NCBI RefSeq assembly: GCF_011694815.1
Contig: NZ_CP050177.1
Coordinates: 4,503,001 to 4,567,000, forward strand
Source of the DNA: Streptomyces liangshanensis
GTDB taxonomy: Bacteria > Actinomycetota > Actinomycetes > Streptomycetales > Streptomycetaceae
DNA length: 64,000 nt
Direction of reading: 5' to 3'
Of this stretch, positions 52,389 to 60,879 are shown piece by piece. Numbering within the stretch: position 1 is the first letter of the stretch; every line of letters starts with the position of its first letter. The position numbers and the translations under genes were made by a program. Under the pieces are notes generated by a model. That model was not told the DNA's origin, made no database searches, and was given only the letters and a program-made list of their open reading frames with translations.

Positions 52389-53483
52389 TCAGAGGCCGGC
52401 GAAGCCCTCGATCTCGTCCACGTTCCGCGTGCCGGGACCCACATAGCGGGCGGAGGGACGGACCAGGCGGCCCGTGCGCTTCTGCTCCAGGATGTGCGCC
52501 GACCAGCCAGCCGTACGCGCACACGTGAACATCGACGTGAACATGTGCGCCGGGACCTCCGCGAAGTCCAGCACGATCGCCGCCCAGAACTCCACGTTGG
52601 TCGCCAGCACCCGGTCGGGCCTGCGCGCGTGCAACTCCTCCAGCGCCGCCTTCTCCAGCGCCTCGGCCACCTCGTAGCGCGGCGCGTCCAGCTCCCGGGC
52701 CGTACGGCGCAGCACGCGGGCCCGCGGGTCCTCCGCGCGGTAGACGCGGTGGCCGAAGCCCATCAGCCGCTCGCCCTTGTCGAGCGCCTGCTTCACGTAC
52801 GCCGACGCGTCGCCCGTACGCTCGATCTCCTCGATCATCCCGAGGACCCGCGACGGGGCGCCGCCGTGCAGCGGCCCCGACATCGCTCCCACCGCGCCCG
52901 ACAGGGCGGCGGCGACGTCGGCGCCGGTCGAGGCGATCACCCGGGCGGTGAACGTCGAGGCGTTCATGCCGTGCTCCGCCGCCGACGTCCAGTACGCGTC
53001 GACCGCCTTCACGTGCTTCGGGTCGGGCTCCCCGCGCCAGCGGATCATGAAGCGCTCCACGACGCTCCCCGCCTTGTCGATCTCCCGCTGCGGCACCATC
53101 GGCACGCCCTGACCGCGCGCCGACTGCGCCACGTACGAGAGCGCCATCACGGCGGCCCGCGCCAGGTCGTCGCGGGCCGTGGTCTCGTCGATGTCGAGGA
53201 GCGGCTTGAGGCCCCAGACCGGCGCGAGCATGGCCAGCGCGGACTGCACGTCCACCCGGATGTCACCGGAGTGGACCGGGATCGGGAAGGGTTCGGCGGC
53301 CGGCAGGCCCGGGTCGAAGGCGCCGTCGACCAGCAGCCCCCAGACGTTGCCGAAGGACACCTGCCCCACCAGGTTCTCGATGTCGACGCCCCGGTAGCGG
53401 AGCGATCCGCCCTCCTTGTCCGGTTCGGCGATCTCCGTCTCGAAAGCGACGACTCCTTCGAGTCCGGGTACGAAGTCGGACAT
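52389..53483 (-). CDS. Citrate synthase-like protein
   Basis: The ATG at 53481-53483 follows GAGGAG, giving 364 residues. Its motifs are [20 protein letters not shown] (first active-site His), [20 protein letters not shown] (second His) and [20 protein letters not shown] (CoA/citrate-binding). This is the short actinobacterial type, kept as a second copy beside pdxH; I recall the same pairing in S. coelicolor. It could condense acetyl-CoA with oxaloacetate or act as a methylcitrate-type enzyme. It is divergent from pdxH by 264 bases and convergent with TetR. Confidence 0.88.
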   Translation of the reverse strand: MSDFVPGLEGVVAFETEIAEPDKEGGSLRYRGVDIENLVGQVSFGNVWGLLVDGAFDPGLPAAEPFPIPVHSGDIRVDVQSALAMLAPVWGLKPLLDIDETTARDDLARAAVMALSYVAQSARGQGVPMVPQREIDKAGSVVERFMIRWRGEPDPKHVKAVDAYWTSAAEHGMNASTFTARVIASTGADVAAALSGAVGAMSGPLHGGAPSRVLGMIEEIERTGDASAYVKQALDKGERLMGFGHRVYRAEDPRARVLRRTARELDAPRYEVAEALEKAALEELHARRPDRVLATNVEFWAAIVLDFAEVPAHMFTSMFTCARTAGWSAHILEQKRTGRLVRPSARYVGPGTRNVDEIEGFAGL

Positions 53484-53747
53484 CAGGCGGCTCCTCATGA
53501 TGTGTGCGACGGGTGGTACCGGTCCGGTCACCCCGGTGATGCCCCGATCGGCGAATGGTCACCCACCGGCGGGGAAGCGGGAACGACGGCTTCCGATGTG
53601 GGAAGGCCACAGAGCCCCGCCCATGGATTTTGGCGGGTTCCTCCGAGGCGGGGAAGCGTGATATCCGGCACAGTGCCCGATTTCATCCGGGGAGGATTGG
53701 TGGCACTCCGTGCCGGGAAGACTGGCCCCTGCGGCAAGATGAGGCAC

Positions 53748-54473
53748 GTGTCTGACTCCGTGCCTTCCGAGTTGCCCGACTCCCCGCCCGCCGAGGCATC
53801 CACCGGACTGCCGTCCGGGCCTCCGTCCGACGCGCCCGACCCCGCCGTCATGCGCGAGCGCTACCGCAGCATGCCGCTGCTGGGGACGGACCTGGCCCCC
53901 GCGCCCATGGACCAGTTCTCCCGCTGGTTCACGGACGCCGTGGCCGGCGGCCTGCAGGAGCCCAACGCCATGGTCGTGTCGACGGCCACCCCGGACGGCC
54001 GCCCGTCCTCCCGCACCGTGCTGCTCAAGGCGTACGACCACCGCGGCTTTGTCTTCTACACGAACTACACCTCCCGCAAGGGCCGCGAGATCGGGGAGAA
54101 CCCGTACGTCTCGTTGCTCTTCCCGTGGCACCCGCTGGCCCGCCAGGTCCTCGTGACCGGCCGGGCGGAGCGGGTCGGCCGCGACGAGACGGCCGCGTAC
54201 TTCCGCACCCGCCCCCACGGCTCGCAGCTCGGGGCGTGGGCGAGCGACCAGTCCAGCCCGATCGGGACCCGGGAGGAGCTGCTCGCCCGGTACGAGGACC
54301 TGGCGGCTCGCTACCCGGAGGGCGAACAGGTGCCGGTGCCGCCCGGATGGGGCGGCTTCCGGGTGGTGCCCGGGACGGTCGAGTTCTGGCAGGGGCACGA
54401 GAACCGGCTGCACGACCGGCTGCGGTACGTGGCCGAGGGGAAGGACTGGCGGGTGGAGCGGCTCTGCCCGTGA
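53748..54473 (+). CDS. pdxH: Pyridoxamine 5'-phosphate oxidase
   Basis: I chose the GTG at 53748 (V-S-D-S-V-P-S-E-L) because GAGG is at the right distance; an ATG three codons earlier has no ribosome site. The protein has 241 residues. It oxidises pyridoxamine/pyridoxine phosphate to PLP with FMN. Motifs: [80 protein letters not shown] and [17 protein letters not shown] disordered 30-residue N-terminus is normal here. The mRNA probably ends at the hairpin at 54478-54506. Confidence 0.93.
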   Translation: MSDSVPSELPDSPPAEASTGLPSGPPSDAPDPAVMRERYRSMPLLGTDLAPAPMDQFSRWFTDAVAGGLQEPNAMVVSTATPDGRPSSRTVLLKAYDHRGFVFYTNYTSRKGREIGENPYVSLLFPWHPLARQVLVTGRAERVGRDETAAYFRTRPHGSQLGAWASDQSSPIGTREELLARYEDLAARYPEGEQVPVPPGWGGFRVVPGTVEFWQGHENRLHDRLRYVAEGKDWRVERLCP

Positions 54474-54477
54474 GGCG

Positions 54478-54506
54478 GGGAAAGGCTTTCCCGTACGGGC
54501 TTTCCC
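54478..54506. terminator. Terminator hairpin after pdxH
   Basis: GGGAAAG (54478-54484) pairs with CTTTCCC (54500-54506), with CCCGTACGGG (54490-54499) as an inner palindrome. A smaller GGGAAA-GGC-TTTCCC fold is also possible. It begins four bases after the pdxH stop and could also end a transcript from the opposite strand. Confidence 0.6.
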
Positions 54507-54711
54507 TTACACGCGGACGACCCGCAAGCCGTGGTCCCTCCGGGGAGGGAGCCGGCCGGACATACCGGCGGCTTGCGGGTCGGGTGACTGCTTGGGATTT
54601 CGGCCGACGACCGGCCGAGCACTGCAAGAGTGCGACTGGCAGGCCGTTAGCCCGCAGCCACCTCACTTGTCCGGACTGAAATCATGTTCCGGATCACCTC
54701 CTTTCGGTGTG
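54507..54711 (-). ncRNA. Candidate small RNA/short mRNA with structured 3' part
   Basis: A good promoter (54718-54746) should start a reverse-strand transcript near 54711. It carries a 12-codon ORF (54685-54647), then a structured part: a perfect 13-bp stem, GACCCGCAAGCCG with its complement (54569-54581 and 54519-54531), enclosing CCGG-TATGT-CCGG and TCCCTCC-CC-GGAGGGA hairpins, so a three-way junction is likely. A further hairpin at 54478-54506 could terminate it. Length would be about 205-235 bases. No RNA family is recognised. Existence is inferred from sequence only. Confidence 0.5.
54647..54685 (-). CDS. 12-codon ORF with an exceptionally strong ribosome site
   Basis: ATG at 54685-54683 opens MISVRTSEVAAG and stops at TAA (54649-54647). 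Upstream, GAAAGGAGGTGATCC (54705-54691) is complementary over 15 bases to the 3' end of bacterial 16S rRNA, far more than any other gene here, ending five bases before the ATG. A promoter lies 33 bases upstream. The peptide has no obvious attenuator codon run; it may be a leader or regulatory ORF. Confidence 0.5.
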   Translation of the reverse strand: MISVRTSEVAAG

Positions 54712-54717
54712 CGTGCA

Positions 54718-54746
54718 ACGTTAGGCGCCTCTCCCGGCAGGCTCAA
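54718..54746 (-). promoter_or_regulatory. Vegetative-type promoter for the short ORF/RNA
   Basis: On the reverse strand TTGAGC (54746-54741) and TAACGT (54723-54718) are 17 bases apart, an excellent HrdB-type match. The start would be near 54711, leaving a leader of about 26 bases. Confidence 0.65.
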
Positions 54747-54753
54747 GTGAATT

Positions 54754-54767
54754 TCGAAGAGCTTCGA
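54754..54767. promoter_or_regulatory. Palindrome upstream of the short-ORF promoter
   Basis: TCGAAG-AG-CTTCGA (54754-54767) is a perfect 6+2+6 palindrome seven bases upstream of the -35 box, in the region between the divergent RNA and PAS genes. It is a candidate regulator site of unknown owner. Confidence 0.45.
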
Positions 54768-54880
54768 GATTTGTTGGACGAGTCGATTTCGGGGAACGAT
54801 GTGTGTGCTGAGTCACGTTCAAGTTGAATGATCGGACGTGCGCCAGCACAGGCGGAGACGTCCTGCCAGGGGGTGCCAGG

Positions 54881-56338
54881 ATGAGTGCTTCTCGCAGGGG
54901 GACCACCAGCGTGCCCGGGCCGGAAGAGCCGGGTTCCGCGCCCGGCTCCGGGCCCGGCTCCGGACCGGAGGCGGCCCGGGAGCCGGAGCGCGACGGGCCG
55001 GGTTCCGACCTGCTCGCGGCCCTGCTCGACGGCATGGACGCCGCGCTCTGCGCCTTCGACGCGGACGGTGTGATCACGCACTGGAACCGCGAGGCGGAGC
55101 GGATCCTCGGCTGGTCGGCCGCCGAGGCCGTCGGCCGGCGCGGCTTCGCGGGCTGGGCGGTGCGCACCGCCGACGCCGACGAGGTGCGGGGCAGGCTGAT
55201 GGCCGCGATGGACGCGCCGGGCCGCCAGGTCCACGAGTTCGCGCTGCTGCGCAAGGACGGCAGCCGGGTGCTCGTACGGACCCAGTCGGCCGGGGTGCGC
55301 GCCGCGGACGGGAAGCCCGCGGGGGTGTACTGCGCGTTCAGCGAGGTCCACGCGCAGATCGACCTGGAGCGGTCCATAGCGCTCAGCGAGGCCCTCTTCG
55401 ACGAGGCGTCCTGGGGCGTGGTCCTCCTGGACGTCGACCTCCGCCCGACCGTCGTCAACGGGCACGCGGCGCGGGCGCTCGGCTCCGGGCGTACGTCGGT
55501 GCTCGGCCGGCCCCTCGCCGAGCTGGTCACGCAGGGGGTCGAGGAGGTCGAGGCGGCGCTCCACCACGTGCTGGCCGAGGGCGCGCCCCGGGAGCTGGTC
55601 GAGCTGTGGGTGACGGTCCCCACGGCCGAGGGCGGGCGGCGGCGGCGCTGCTGGCGCAGCGGGTTCCTGCGGCTGGCGTCCCCGCTGGCGGAGGAGCCGG
55701 TGCCGCTGGGCGTGGGCTGGATGTTCCAGGACGTCACGGAGACGAAGCTGGCGGCGCAGGACGCGGACCGGCTGCGGTTCCGCTCCGGTCAGCTGCACCG
55801 CGCGGGGCGGGCGGCGTCGGAGTGCGAGGACGCGGCCGAGGCGGCGGTGGTCCATCTGGACTTCGCCCTGGCGGGCTTCGCGGACCACGCGCTGCTCGAC
55901 CTGGTGGTGGAGGGGGAGCGCCCGGCGGCCTTCGTCGCGTCGTCGTCGGACGGGCCGGTGCGGCTGGTCCGGGCGGCGGCGACGCCTTCCGGCGGGGGCG
56001 CGGGGCCGGGCATGCCGCTGGTCACGAGCGGGATCCCGGTGCGGTACGGGAGCGGGCACCCGGCGCTCCAGGCGATGGACCGGATCGGTTCGGTCCGGGC
56101 GAGTGCGCCGGGCGGCGCCGCCGCGCCGCCGACGTGGGCGGTGTCGCGGCAATGGCCGCCGGACACGGTGCACGTGCTGTGCACGGTGCTGCGGAGCCGG
56201 GGGAGGTCGCTGGGGGTGGTGACATTCCTGCGGAGCGCGAGCCGCCCACCCTTCGAGCGACCCGACGCGGTGTACGCGGAGGACGTGACGCTCCGGGTGG
56301 CAGCCCTGCTGGACCTGGCACGGGAACTACGCGGGTAG
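54881..56338 (+). CDS. PAS-PAS-GAF sensory protein without an output domain
   Basis: I take the ATG at 54881 (M-S-A-S-R-R-G), giving 485 residues; a TTG 19 codons earlier is an alternative. After a Gly/Pro-rich start, the first PAS domain (about 45-160) reads ALCAFDADGVITHWNREAER then ILGWSAAEAVGRRG, with FSEVHAQIDLE at its end. The second (about 170-295) reads WGVVLLDVDLRPTVVNGHAA. A C-terminal GAF-like domain (about 310-480) has VLCTVLRSRGRSLGVVTFLR. In streptomycetes such modules usually precede a SpoIIE-type phosphatase, which is absent here. It may sense a signal for a partner protein. Confidence 0.82.
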   Translation: MSASRRGTTSVPGPEEPGSAPGSGPGSGPEAAREPERDGPGSDLLAALLDGMDAALCAFDADGVITHWNREAERILGWSAAEAVGRRGFAGWAVRTADADEVRGRLMAAMDAPGRQVHEFALLRKDGSRVLVRTQSAGVRAADGKPAGVYCAFSEVHAQIDLERSIALSEALFDEASWGVVLLDVDLRPTVVNGHAARALGSGRTSVLGRPLAELVTQGVEEVEAALHHVLAEGAPRELVELWVTVPTAEGGRRRRCWRSGFLRLASPLAEEPVPLGVGWMFQDVTETKLAAQDADRLRFRSGQLHRAGRAASECEDAAEAAVVHLDFALAGFADHALLDLVVEGERPAAFVASSSDGPVRLVRAAATPSGGGAGPGMPLVTSGIPVRYGSGHPALQAMDRIGSVRASAPGGAAAPPTWAVSRQWPPDTVHVLCTVLRSRGRSLGVVTFLRSASRPPFERPDAVYAEDVTLRVAALLDLARELRG

Positions 56339-56370
56339 CTCGCGGTGCGGGGGCTCGCGGGGCGGGGCGC

Positions 56371-56408
56371 GGCGGGCGTGCGCGGCCGGTGACCGGCCGC
56401 CGCCCGCC
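56371..56408. terminator. Bidirectional terminator hairpin
   Basis: GGCGGGCG (56371-56378) and CGCCCGCC (56401-56408) enclose an inner GCGGCCGG-TGA-CCGGCCGC hairpin (56382-56400), making 16 pairs with a three-base bulge. It lies between the convergent PAS and SulP genes. Confidence 0.8.
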
Positions 56409-56480
56409 CGAGTCCCGACCGCCGGGCGGGCCGGGGCGTCCGTGAGGGACGATCCGGGGCCCGCTCGGCGGCCGGGGCGG

Positions 56481-58007
56481 TCAGCCTGCTCCGCTGCCCG
56501 TGGTTCGCTCGTCCACGCCCCGGGCCCGGGGTACCGCCGCCGCCGGGGGCAGCAGCCGTACCGGCTCCGTCTCGGCGTCGTTGTGCCGCAGCGCCCAGTT
56601 CTCCAGGGAGATGCGGCACGCGTGGTCGAGGTGGCGCAGCCCCGACAGGTCCAGTTCGATGGGACGGTCCTTCGGGAGGCCCTCCAACTGTTCCATTATC
56701 CGCGGCAGTCGCAGGAACGTGGCGTTGCCGGTGACCGACACCACCAGCCGGCCGCCGGTCAGCTCCCGTACGTCGACGTGCAGGTGCGAGATCTCCCACG
56801 CGGTCTTCACCACGGCGAGGAGCAGTCCGAGGACCACGCCCTCGAAGAGGTTGGTGACCAGGATCGCCACCGCCGTGACCGCGAGGACCACGGCCTCACC
56901 CCGGTGGTCGCGCCACAGCGGCGCCAGCTCCTTCACCGGGACGAGCTTGAACCCGGCGTACACCAGCACCCCCGCCAGGGAGGCCAGCGGAATCACACCG
57001 ATCGCGGCCGGCAGCAGCGCCGCGAACAGCAGCAGCCACAGGCCGTGCAGGATGCGGGAGAGCGAAGTGCGCGCCCCCGCCTGGACGTTGGCGGCGCTGC
57101 GGACGATGACGGCTGTCATCGGGAGCGCGCCGAGCGCCCCGCAGACCGTGTTCCCCACGCCCTGCGCCATGAGTTCCTTGTTGTAGTCCGTACGCGGACC
57201 GTCGTGCATCCGGTCGATCGCGGCGGCGCTGAACAGGCTCTCGGCGGAGGCGATCAGGGTGAAGGCGAGCAGCGTACCGATCCCCGCGACCCCGGCGAGC
57301 ACGCCGAAGTCGTCGAGGCCGGGCGGCCGGACGGAGGCGAGCAGCCCCTTGACCTCCACCTTGGCGAGCGGCAGGTCGAGCACGAGTGTCGCGCCGGTGG
57401 CCAGTGCCACCGCCGCCAGGGGCCCCGGGACCGCCCGCACGCGGTCCGGGAAGCGGGGCCAGAGCACCAGGACGGCGACCGTCCCCGCGCCGACGAGGAA
57501 CGCGGTGAGCGTCGTCCCGTCGGTGATGATGTCCCAGGCCAGCCCCGGGAGCCCGGCGAGCTTGCCGAGGCCGCCGGAGGGCTGGGCGGTGTCCGCCATG
57601 GCGTACACCTGTCCGAGGACGAGCACGAGCCCGATGCCCGCGAGCATGCCCTGCACGACGGCGACGGAGATGGCCCGGAACCAGCGGCCGAACCCGAAGG
57701 CGCCCAGGGCCAGTTGGAGCAGACCGGAGGCGAGCACGATGGCGCCGAGGGCGCCGATGCCGAACTCCTTCACGGCTTCGTACACGAGCACGGTGAGGCC
57801 GGCGGCGGGGCCGCTGACCTGGAGTGAGCTCCCCGGCAGGAAGCCGACGACGAGCCCGCCGACGATACCGGTGACCAGGCCCAGTTCGGCCGGGACCCCG
57901 GAGGCGACGGCGACGCCGACACAGAGGGGGAGAGCGACGAGGAAGACGACGAGGGACGCGAGGATGTCGCGCCTCAGGACCCGTGGGTCCTTCAACAGCG
58001 TGAGCAT
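56481..58007 (-). CDS. SulP-family anion transporter with STAS domain
   Basis: The 508-residue protein has about 11-12 membrane helices in residues 12-410, including LASLVVFLVALPLCVGVAVA and SLQVSGPAAGLTVLVYEAV, the SulP signature. SAESLFSAAAIDRMHDGPRT is also typical. A cytoplasmic STAS domain (about 415-495) ends the protein, with IELDLSGLRHLDHACRISLE. It is probably a bicarbonate transporter rather than a sulfate transporter, because a beta-carbonic anhydrase gene lies 73 bases upstream in the same direction. The ion is inferred. Confidence 0.9.
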   Translation of the reverse strand: MLTLLKDPRVLRRDILASLVVFLVALPLCVGVAVASGVPAELGLVTGIVGGLVVGFLPGSSLQVSGPAAGLTVLVYEAVKEFGIGALGAIVLASGLLQLALGAFGFGRWFRAISVAVVQGMLAGIGLVLVLGQVYAMADTAQPSGGLGKLAGLPGLAWDIITDGTTLTAFLVGAGTVAVLVLWPRFPDRVRAVPGPLAAVALATGATLVLDLPLAKVEVKGLLASVRPPGLDDFGVLAGVAGIGTLLAFTLIASAESLFSAAAIDRMHDGPRTDYNKELMAQGVGNTVCGALGALPMTAVIVRSAANVQAGARTSLSRILHGLWLLLFAALLPAAIGVIPLASLAGVLVYAGFKLVPVKELAPLWRDHRGEAVVLAVTAVAILVTNLFEGVVLGLLLAVVKTAWEISHLHVDVRELTGGRLVVSVTGNATFLRLPRIMEQLEGLPKDRPIELDLSGLRHLDHACRISLENWALRHNDAETEPVRLLPPAAAVPRARGVDERTTGSGAG

Positions 58008-58080
58008 GAGGGGGGTTCCTAGCTGTGCGGTCCGAGAGCGGACGAGTGGTGGGGAAGGCGCCGTGCGGGCGGTGTCGCCG

Positions 58081-58665
58081 TCACAGCGGTTTGAACTCCC
58101 CGCCCAGGTCGGGCCGGTGGGCGCTGATCGCGCCGGTGTCCACTTCGTAGTACCAGGCGTGCAGCGCGAGCGTGCCGTCGGCGATCCGTTCCCGCACGGA
58201 GGGATAGCCGCGGAGCGTGTCGAGCTGGGCCGCCGCGTGGTGGCGGACGGCGTGGGCCAGGCCTTGTCCGGCCGGCAGTGAGGACACTCCGTGGTCGAGC
58301 CAGCCGCGGACGGCGGGCAGGGCGGAGAGGTCGTCGCCGCGCACGAGGGCGCCGACCGCCCCGCAGTGGGAGTGCCCGCAGACGACGATGTCGCGGATGC
58401 CGAGCACGCGCAGCGCGTACTCGATGGTCGCGGTCTCGCCGCTGGGGCGCTGTTCGTCGTAGCGGGGGACGATGTTGCCCGCCGTACGGAGCTCGAAGAG
58501 CTCGCCGGGGCGGGCGCCGGTGATCAGGGACGGGATCACCCGTGAGTCCGAGCAGGTGATGAAGAGTGCCTGCGGGGTCTGCCCCGCGGCGAGTTCTCGG
58601 AACTCCTCGGGACGCTCCGCCACCTGGACGGAGAAGGTACGGGCGTGATCGACGAGTGACTTCAT
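58081..58665 (-). CDS. Beta-class carbonic anhydrase
   Basis: The 194-residue enzyme interconverts carbon dioxide and bicarbonate. The zinc ligands are Cys38 in FITCSDSRV, His98 and Cys101 in VCGHSHCGAV, with Asp40 and Arg42 forming the catalytic dyad. RTAGNIVPRYD and ATIEYALRVLGI are also typical. AGGAGG lies ten bases before the start. It is the first gene of an operon with the SulP transporter, supplying or using bicarbonate. Confidence 0.93.
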   Translation of the reverse strand: MKSLVDHARTFSVQVAERPEEFRELAAGQTPQALFITCSDSRVIPSLITGARPGELFELRTAGNIVPRYDEQRPSGETATIEYALRVLGIRDIVVCGHSHCGAVGALVRGDDLSALPAVRGWLDHGVSSLPAGQGLAHAVRHHAAAQLDTLRGYPSVRERIADGTLALHAWYYEVDTGAISAHRPDLGGEFKPL

Positions 58666-59130
58666 GATGGCCTGCCTCCTGCAACCCTCGGTCTGGCCGG
58701 GGCGCGGTGTGGTCGGGTCAGTGGGGGGTGTGGCGCGGGCGGACGACCTGGGCGGCCCGTGGCCGCGGTGCCCGCCGGGTCGCGGCGGGGAGGTGGCCGG
58801 TGGAGCGGCCGCCGTGGGGTCGTCCGGGAAGCCGGGTCAGGCCGAGTGGGCCCGACATCTGACGGCGGGCACACGGTGGGTTCGTAATCTCACAGCTCGC
58901 CCTTTCCGTGGTGCCGCCGTCCGCGGGAGATTTCCTCCGCGCGGATCGGACTTCCTTCGGTTCGATACGGCAGAACGGCGCGATGGTGTGCGCCGTCGGG
59001 CCGGCAGCTCCGATGATGCAAGACCGGAGCTTCCTCTACTTTGCCCGAACATTACCTTCGCGTGAAAGATCAAAATTTCGCCAAGCGGCGCGCGGGTGAC
59101 GCAAAGTAGCGTTTCTGCGGAGAATCGAAC
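58666..59130. other. Long intergenic region between carbonic anhydrase and SIS genes
   Basis: About 465 bases hold no supported gene. The carbonic anhydrase promoter should be near the left end. An AT-rich island lies at about 59040-59110 (ACATTACCTTCGCGTG, GATCAAAATTTCGCC). A reverse-strand open frame with an ATG near 59053 has no good coding bias after its first codons. I see no clear RNA structure. Confidence 0.5.
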
Positions 59131-59169
59131 GGCCGGGGTCCCCGGGAACGATTCCCAGGGACCCCGGCC
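59131..59169. terminator. Terminator hairpin after the SIS gene
   Basis: GGCCGGGGTCCC (59131-59142) and GGGACCCCGGCC (59158-59169) enclose GGGAA-CGA-TTCCC, so 17 pairs with one mismatch. It lies just after the SIS stop on the reverse strand. Confidence 0.85.
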
Positions 59170-59192
59170 GGCTCTCCCGTACCGCCGTCGTG

Positions 59193-59948
59193 TCAGTGGC
59201 GGTAGAAGATACGGTCGCGGTACTCGGTCATCACCCGTACGTTCCACTCGGGCCCGCCGTCCACATTGCCCGATCGCAGCAGCGGGGGCTCGGTGCCGCG
59301 CTCGACGAGTTCGCCGGCCGCCGCCGCCATCATGGCCTGCATCAGGGCGCTGGTGACGACGGTCGACGCGGGCGCGAAGGGCGCCTCGATGCCGTCGGCG
59401 GTCAGTTCCGCGTCCCCGACGGCGATGCCGTTGTCGAGGACGATGTCGCAGTGGTCCTTGAGGAAGCCGCCGAGGGGGTTGCGGGCCTCGGTGCTGCTCG
59501 CGTACGCCACCGACGTCACCCCGATGACGGTCAGGCCGAGCGCCCGCGCGTGCGACGCCATCTCGACGGGGAGGACGTTGCGCCCGGAGAGCGAGATGAC
59601 CACCAGGACGTCGCCGGCGGTGGCCGGGCTCGCGTCGAGCACGGTGGTCGCGAGGCCCTCCACCCGCTCCAGCGCCGAGCCGAGCGTGGCCGGCATGACG
59701 TCGACCCCGACCACTCCGGGCACGGCCAGCAGGTTCATCAGGGCGAAGCCGCCCGCGCGGTAGACGACGTCCTGCGCGGCGAGCGAGGAGTGCCCGGCGC
59801 CGAAGGCGAACAGCCGGCCCCCGGCCGCGACGGTGTCGGCGATGGCCCGCCCGGCCGCCGCGATGTTCGCCGCCTCCGTGTCCCGTACGCGCTGGAGCAG
59901 GCCGATCGCGGCATCGAAGAACTGGTCGGCCAGCTTGCTCTCGCTCAT
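59193..59948 (-). CDS. SIS-domain sugar isomerase-like protein
   Basis: The ATG at 59946-59948 follows GGAAGGG, giving 251 residues. The SIS fold is shown by IADTVAAGGRLFAFGAGHSS, LVVISLSGRNVLPVEMASHA and LTVIGVTSVAYASSTEARNP. The C-terminal part includes STVVTSALMQAMMAAAAGEL. It binds a phosphosugar and is related to phosphoheptose isomerase-like and glucosamine-linked SIS proteins. It is divergent from the DmdR1-type gene, an arrangement I recall from S. coelicolor. The exact reaction is unknown. Confidence 0.9.
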   Translation of the reverse strand: MSESKLADQFFDAAIGLLQRVRDTEAANIAAAGRAIADTVAAGGRLFAFGAGHSSLAAQDVVYRAGGFALMNLLAVPGVVGVDVMPATLGSALERVEGLATTVLDASPATAGDVLVVISLSGRNVLPVEMASHARALGLTVIGVTSVAYASSTEARNPLGGFLKDHCDIVLDNGIAVGDAELTADGIEAPFAPASTVVTSALMQAMMAAAAGELVERGTEPPLLRSGNVDGGPEWNVRVMTEYRDRIFYRH

Positions 59949-60186
59949 GGGGGACCCTTCCAGGGGTGGGGCGGGAGGTGGGGAATGCCGGTGCCGCCGA
60001 TCACGTTGAGGTCTGGACCATTGCTCTGTCAATACGCTTCACGTCCGCCTCCTGTCCGTCTCCCGTCCGCTTTCGCGCCACACCCGGACGGTCCGCCGCG
60101 GCTTCGGTGCCTCCGGCGCGGCACGGTTGTCAGCGGTATGCGTCAGAATTGGGTCAGGGCCAGCGCACGATTATCGAGGGGCACGT

Positions 60187-60879
60187 ATGTCCGGACTGAT
60201 CGACACCACGGAGATGTATCTCCGCACCATCCTCGAACTCGAAGAGGAAGGTGTGGTCCCGATGCGCGCCCGGATCGCCGAGCGGCTCGACCAGAGCGGG
60301 CCCACGGTGAGCCAGACCGTGGCCCGCATGGAGCGCGACGGCCTGGTCCAGGTGGCCGGCGACCGGCATCTGGAGCTGACGGAGGAAGGGCGCAGGCTGG
60401 CGATCCGCGTCATGCGCAAGCACCGGCTCGCCGAGTGCCTCCTGGTCGACGTGATCGGCCTGGAGTGGGAGCAGGTGCACGCGGAGGCGTGTCGCTGGGA
60501 GCACGTGATGAGCGAGGCGGTGGAGCGGCGCGTCCTGGAGCTGCTGCGCCACCCGACGGAGTCGCCGTACGGCAATCCGATCCCGGGCCTGGAGGAGCTG
60601 GGCGAGAAGTCCGAGGCCGACCCGTTCCTGGACGCGGGCATGGTGAGCCTGGCGGAGCTGGATCCGGGCGCCGAGGGCAAGACGGTGGTGGTACGGCGGA
60701 TCGGCGAGCCGATCCAGACCGACGCCCAGCTGATGTACACGCTGCGGCGGGCCGGGGTGCAGCCCGGGTCCGTGGTGAGCGTGACGGAGTCGCCCGGCGG
60801 GGTGCTGGTGGGCAGCAGCGGCGAGGCGGCGGAGCTGGACGCGGAGGTGGCGTCGCACGTGTTCGTGGCCAAGCGCTGA
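60187..60879 (+). CDS. dmdR1: DtxR/IdeR-type iron-dependent regulator
   Basis: The 230-residue protein matches DtxR numbering at every metal ligand: Met10, Cys102, Glu105 and His106 for the primary site, and His79, Glu83 and His98 for the ancillary site. The winged helix is VPMRARIAERLDQSGPTVSQ with TVARMERDGLVQVAGDRHLE. A C-terminal SH3-like domain is present (about 155-230). With bound ferrous iron it represses siderophore and uptake genes. From memory it corresponds to S. coelicolor DmdR1. GAGGGG precedes the ATG. A full-length open frame lies on the opposite strand. Confidence 0.94.
   Translation: MSGLIDTTEMYLRTILELEEEGVVPMRARIAERLDQSGPTVSQTVARMERDGLVQVAGDRHLELTEEGRRLAIRVMRKHRLAECLLVDVIGLEWEQVHAEACRWEHVMSEAVERRVLELLRHPTESPYGNPIPGLEELGEKSEADPFLDAGMVSLAELDPGAEGKTVVVRRIGEPIQTDAQLMYTLRRAGVQPGSVVSVTESPGGVLVGSSGEAAELDAEVASHVFVAKR

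Noticed and set aside
53739..53741. ATG three codons before the chosen pdxH start
   Set aside because: No ribosome site, whereas GAGG is properly spaced from the GTG at 53748.
54691..54705. Fragment of a 16S rRNA gene
   Set aside because: Only the last 15 bases match, with no other rRNA sequence. On the reverse strand it is correctly placed as a ribosome-binding site.
58837..59247. Reverse-strand ORF in the carbonic anhydrase/SIS gap
   Set aside because: Runs through the SIS terminator region and becomes Arg-rich; not convincing as a gene.
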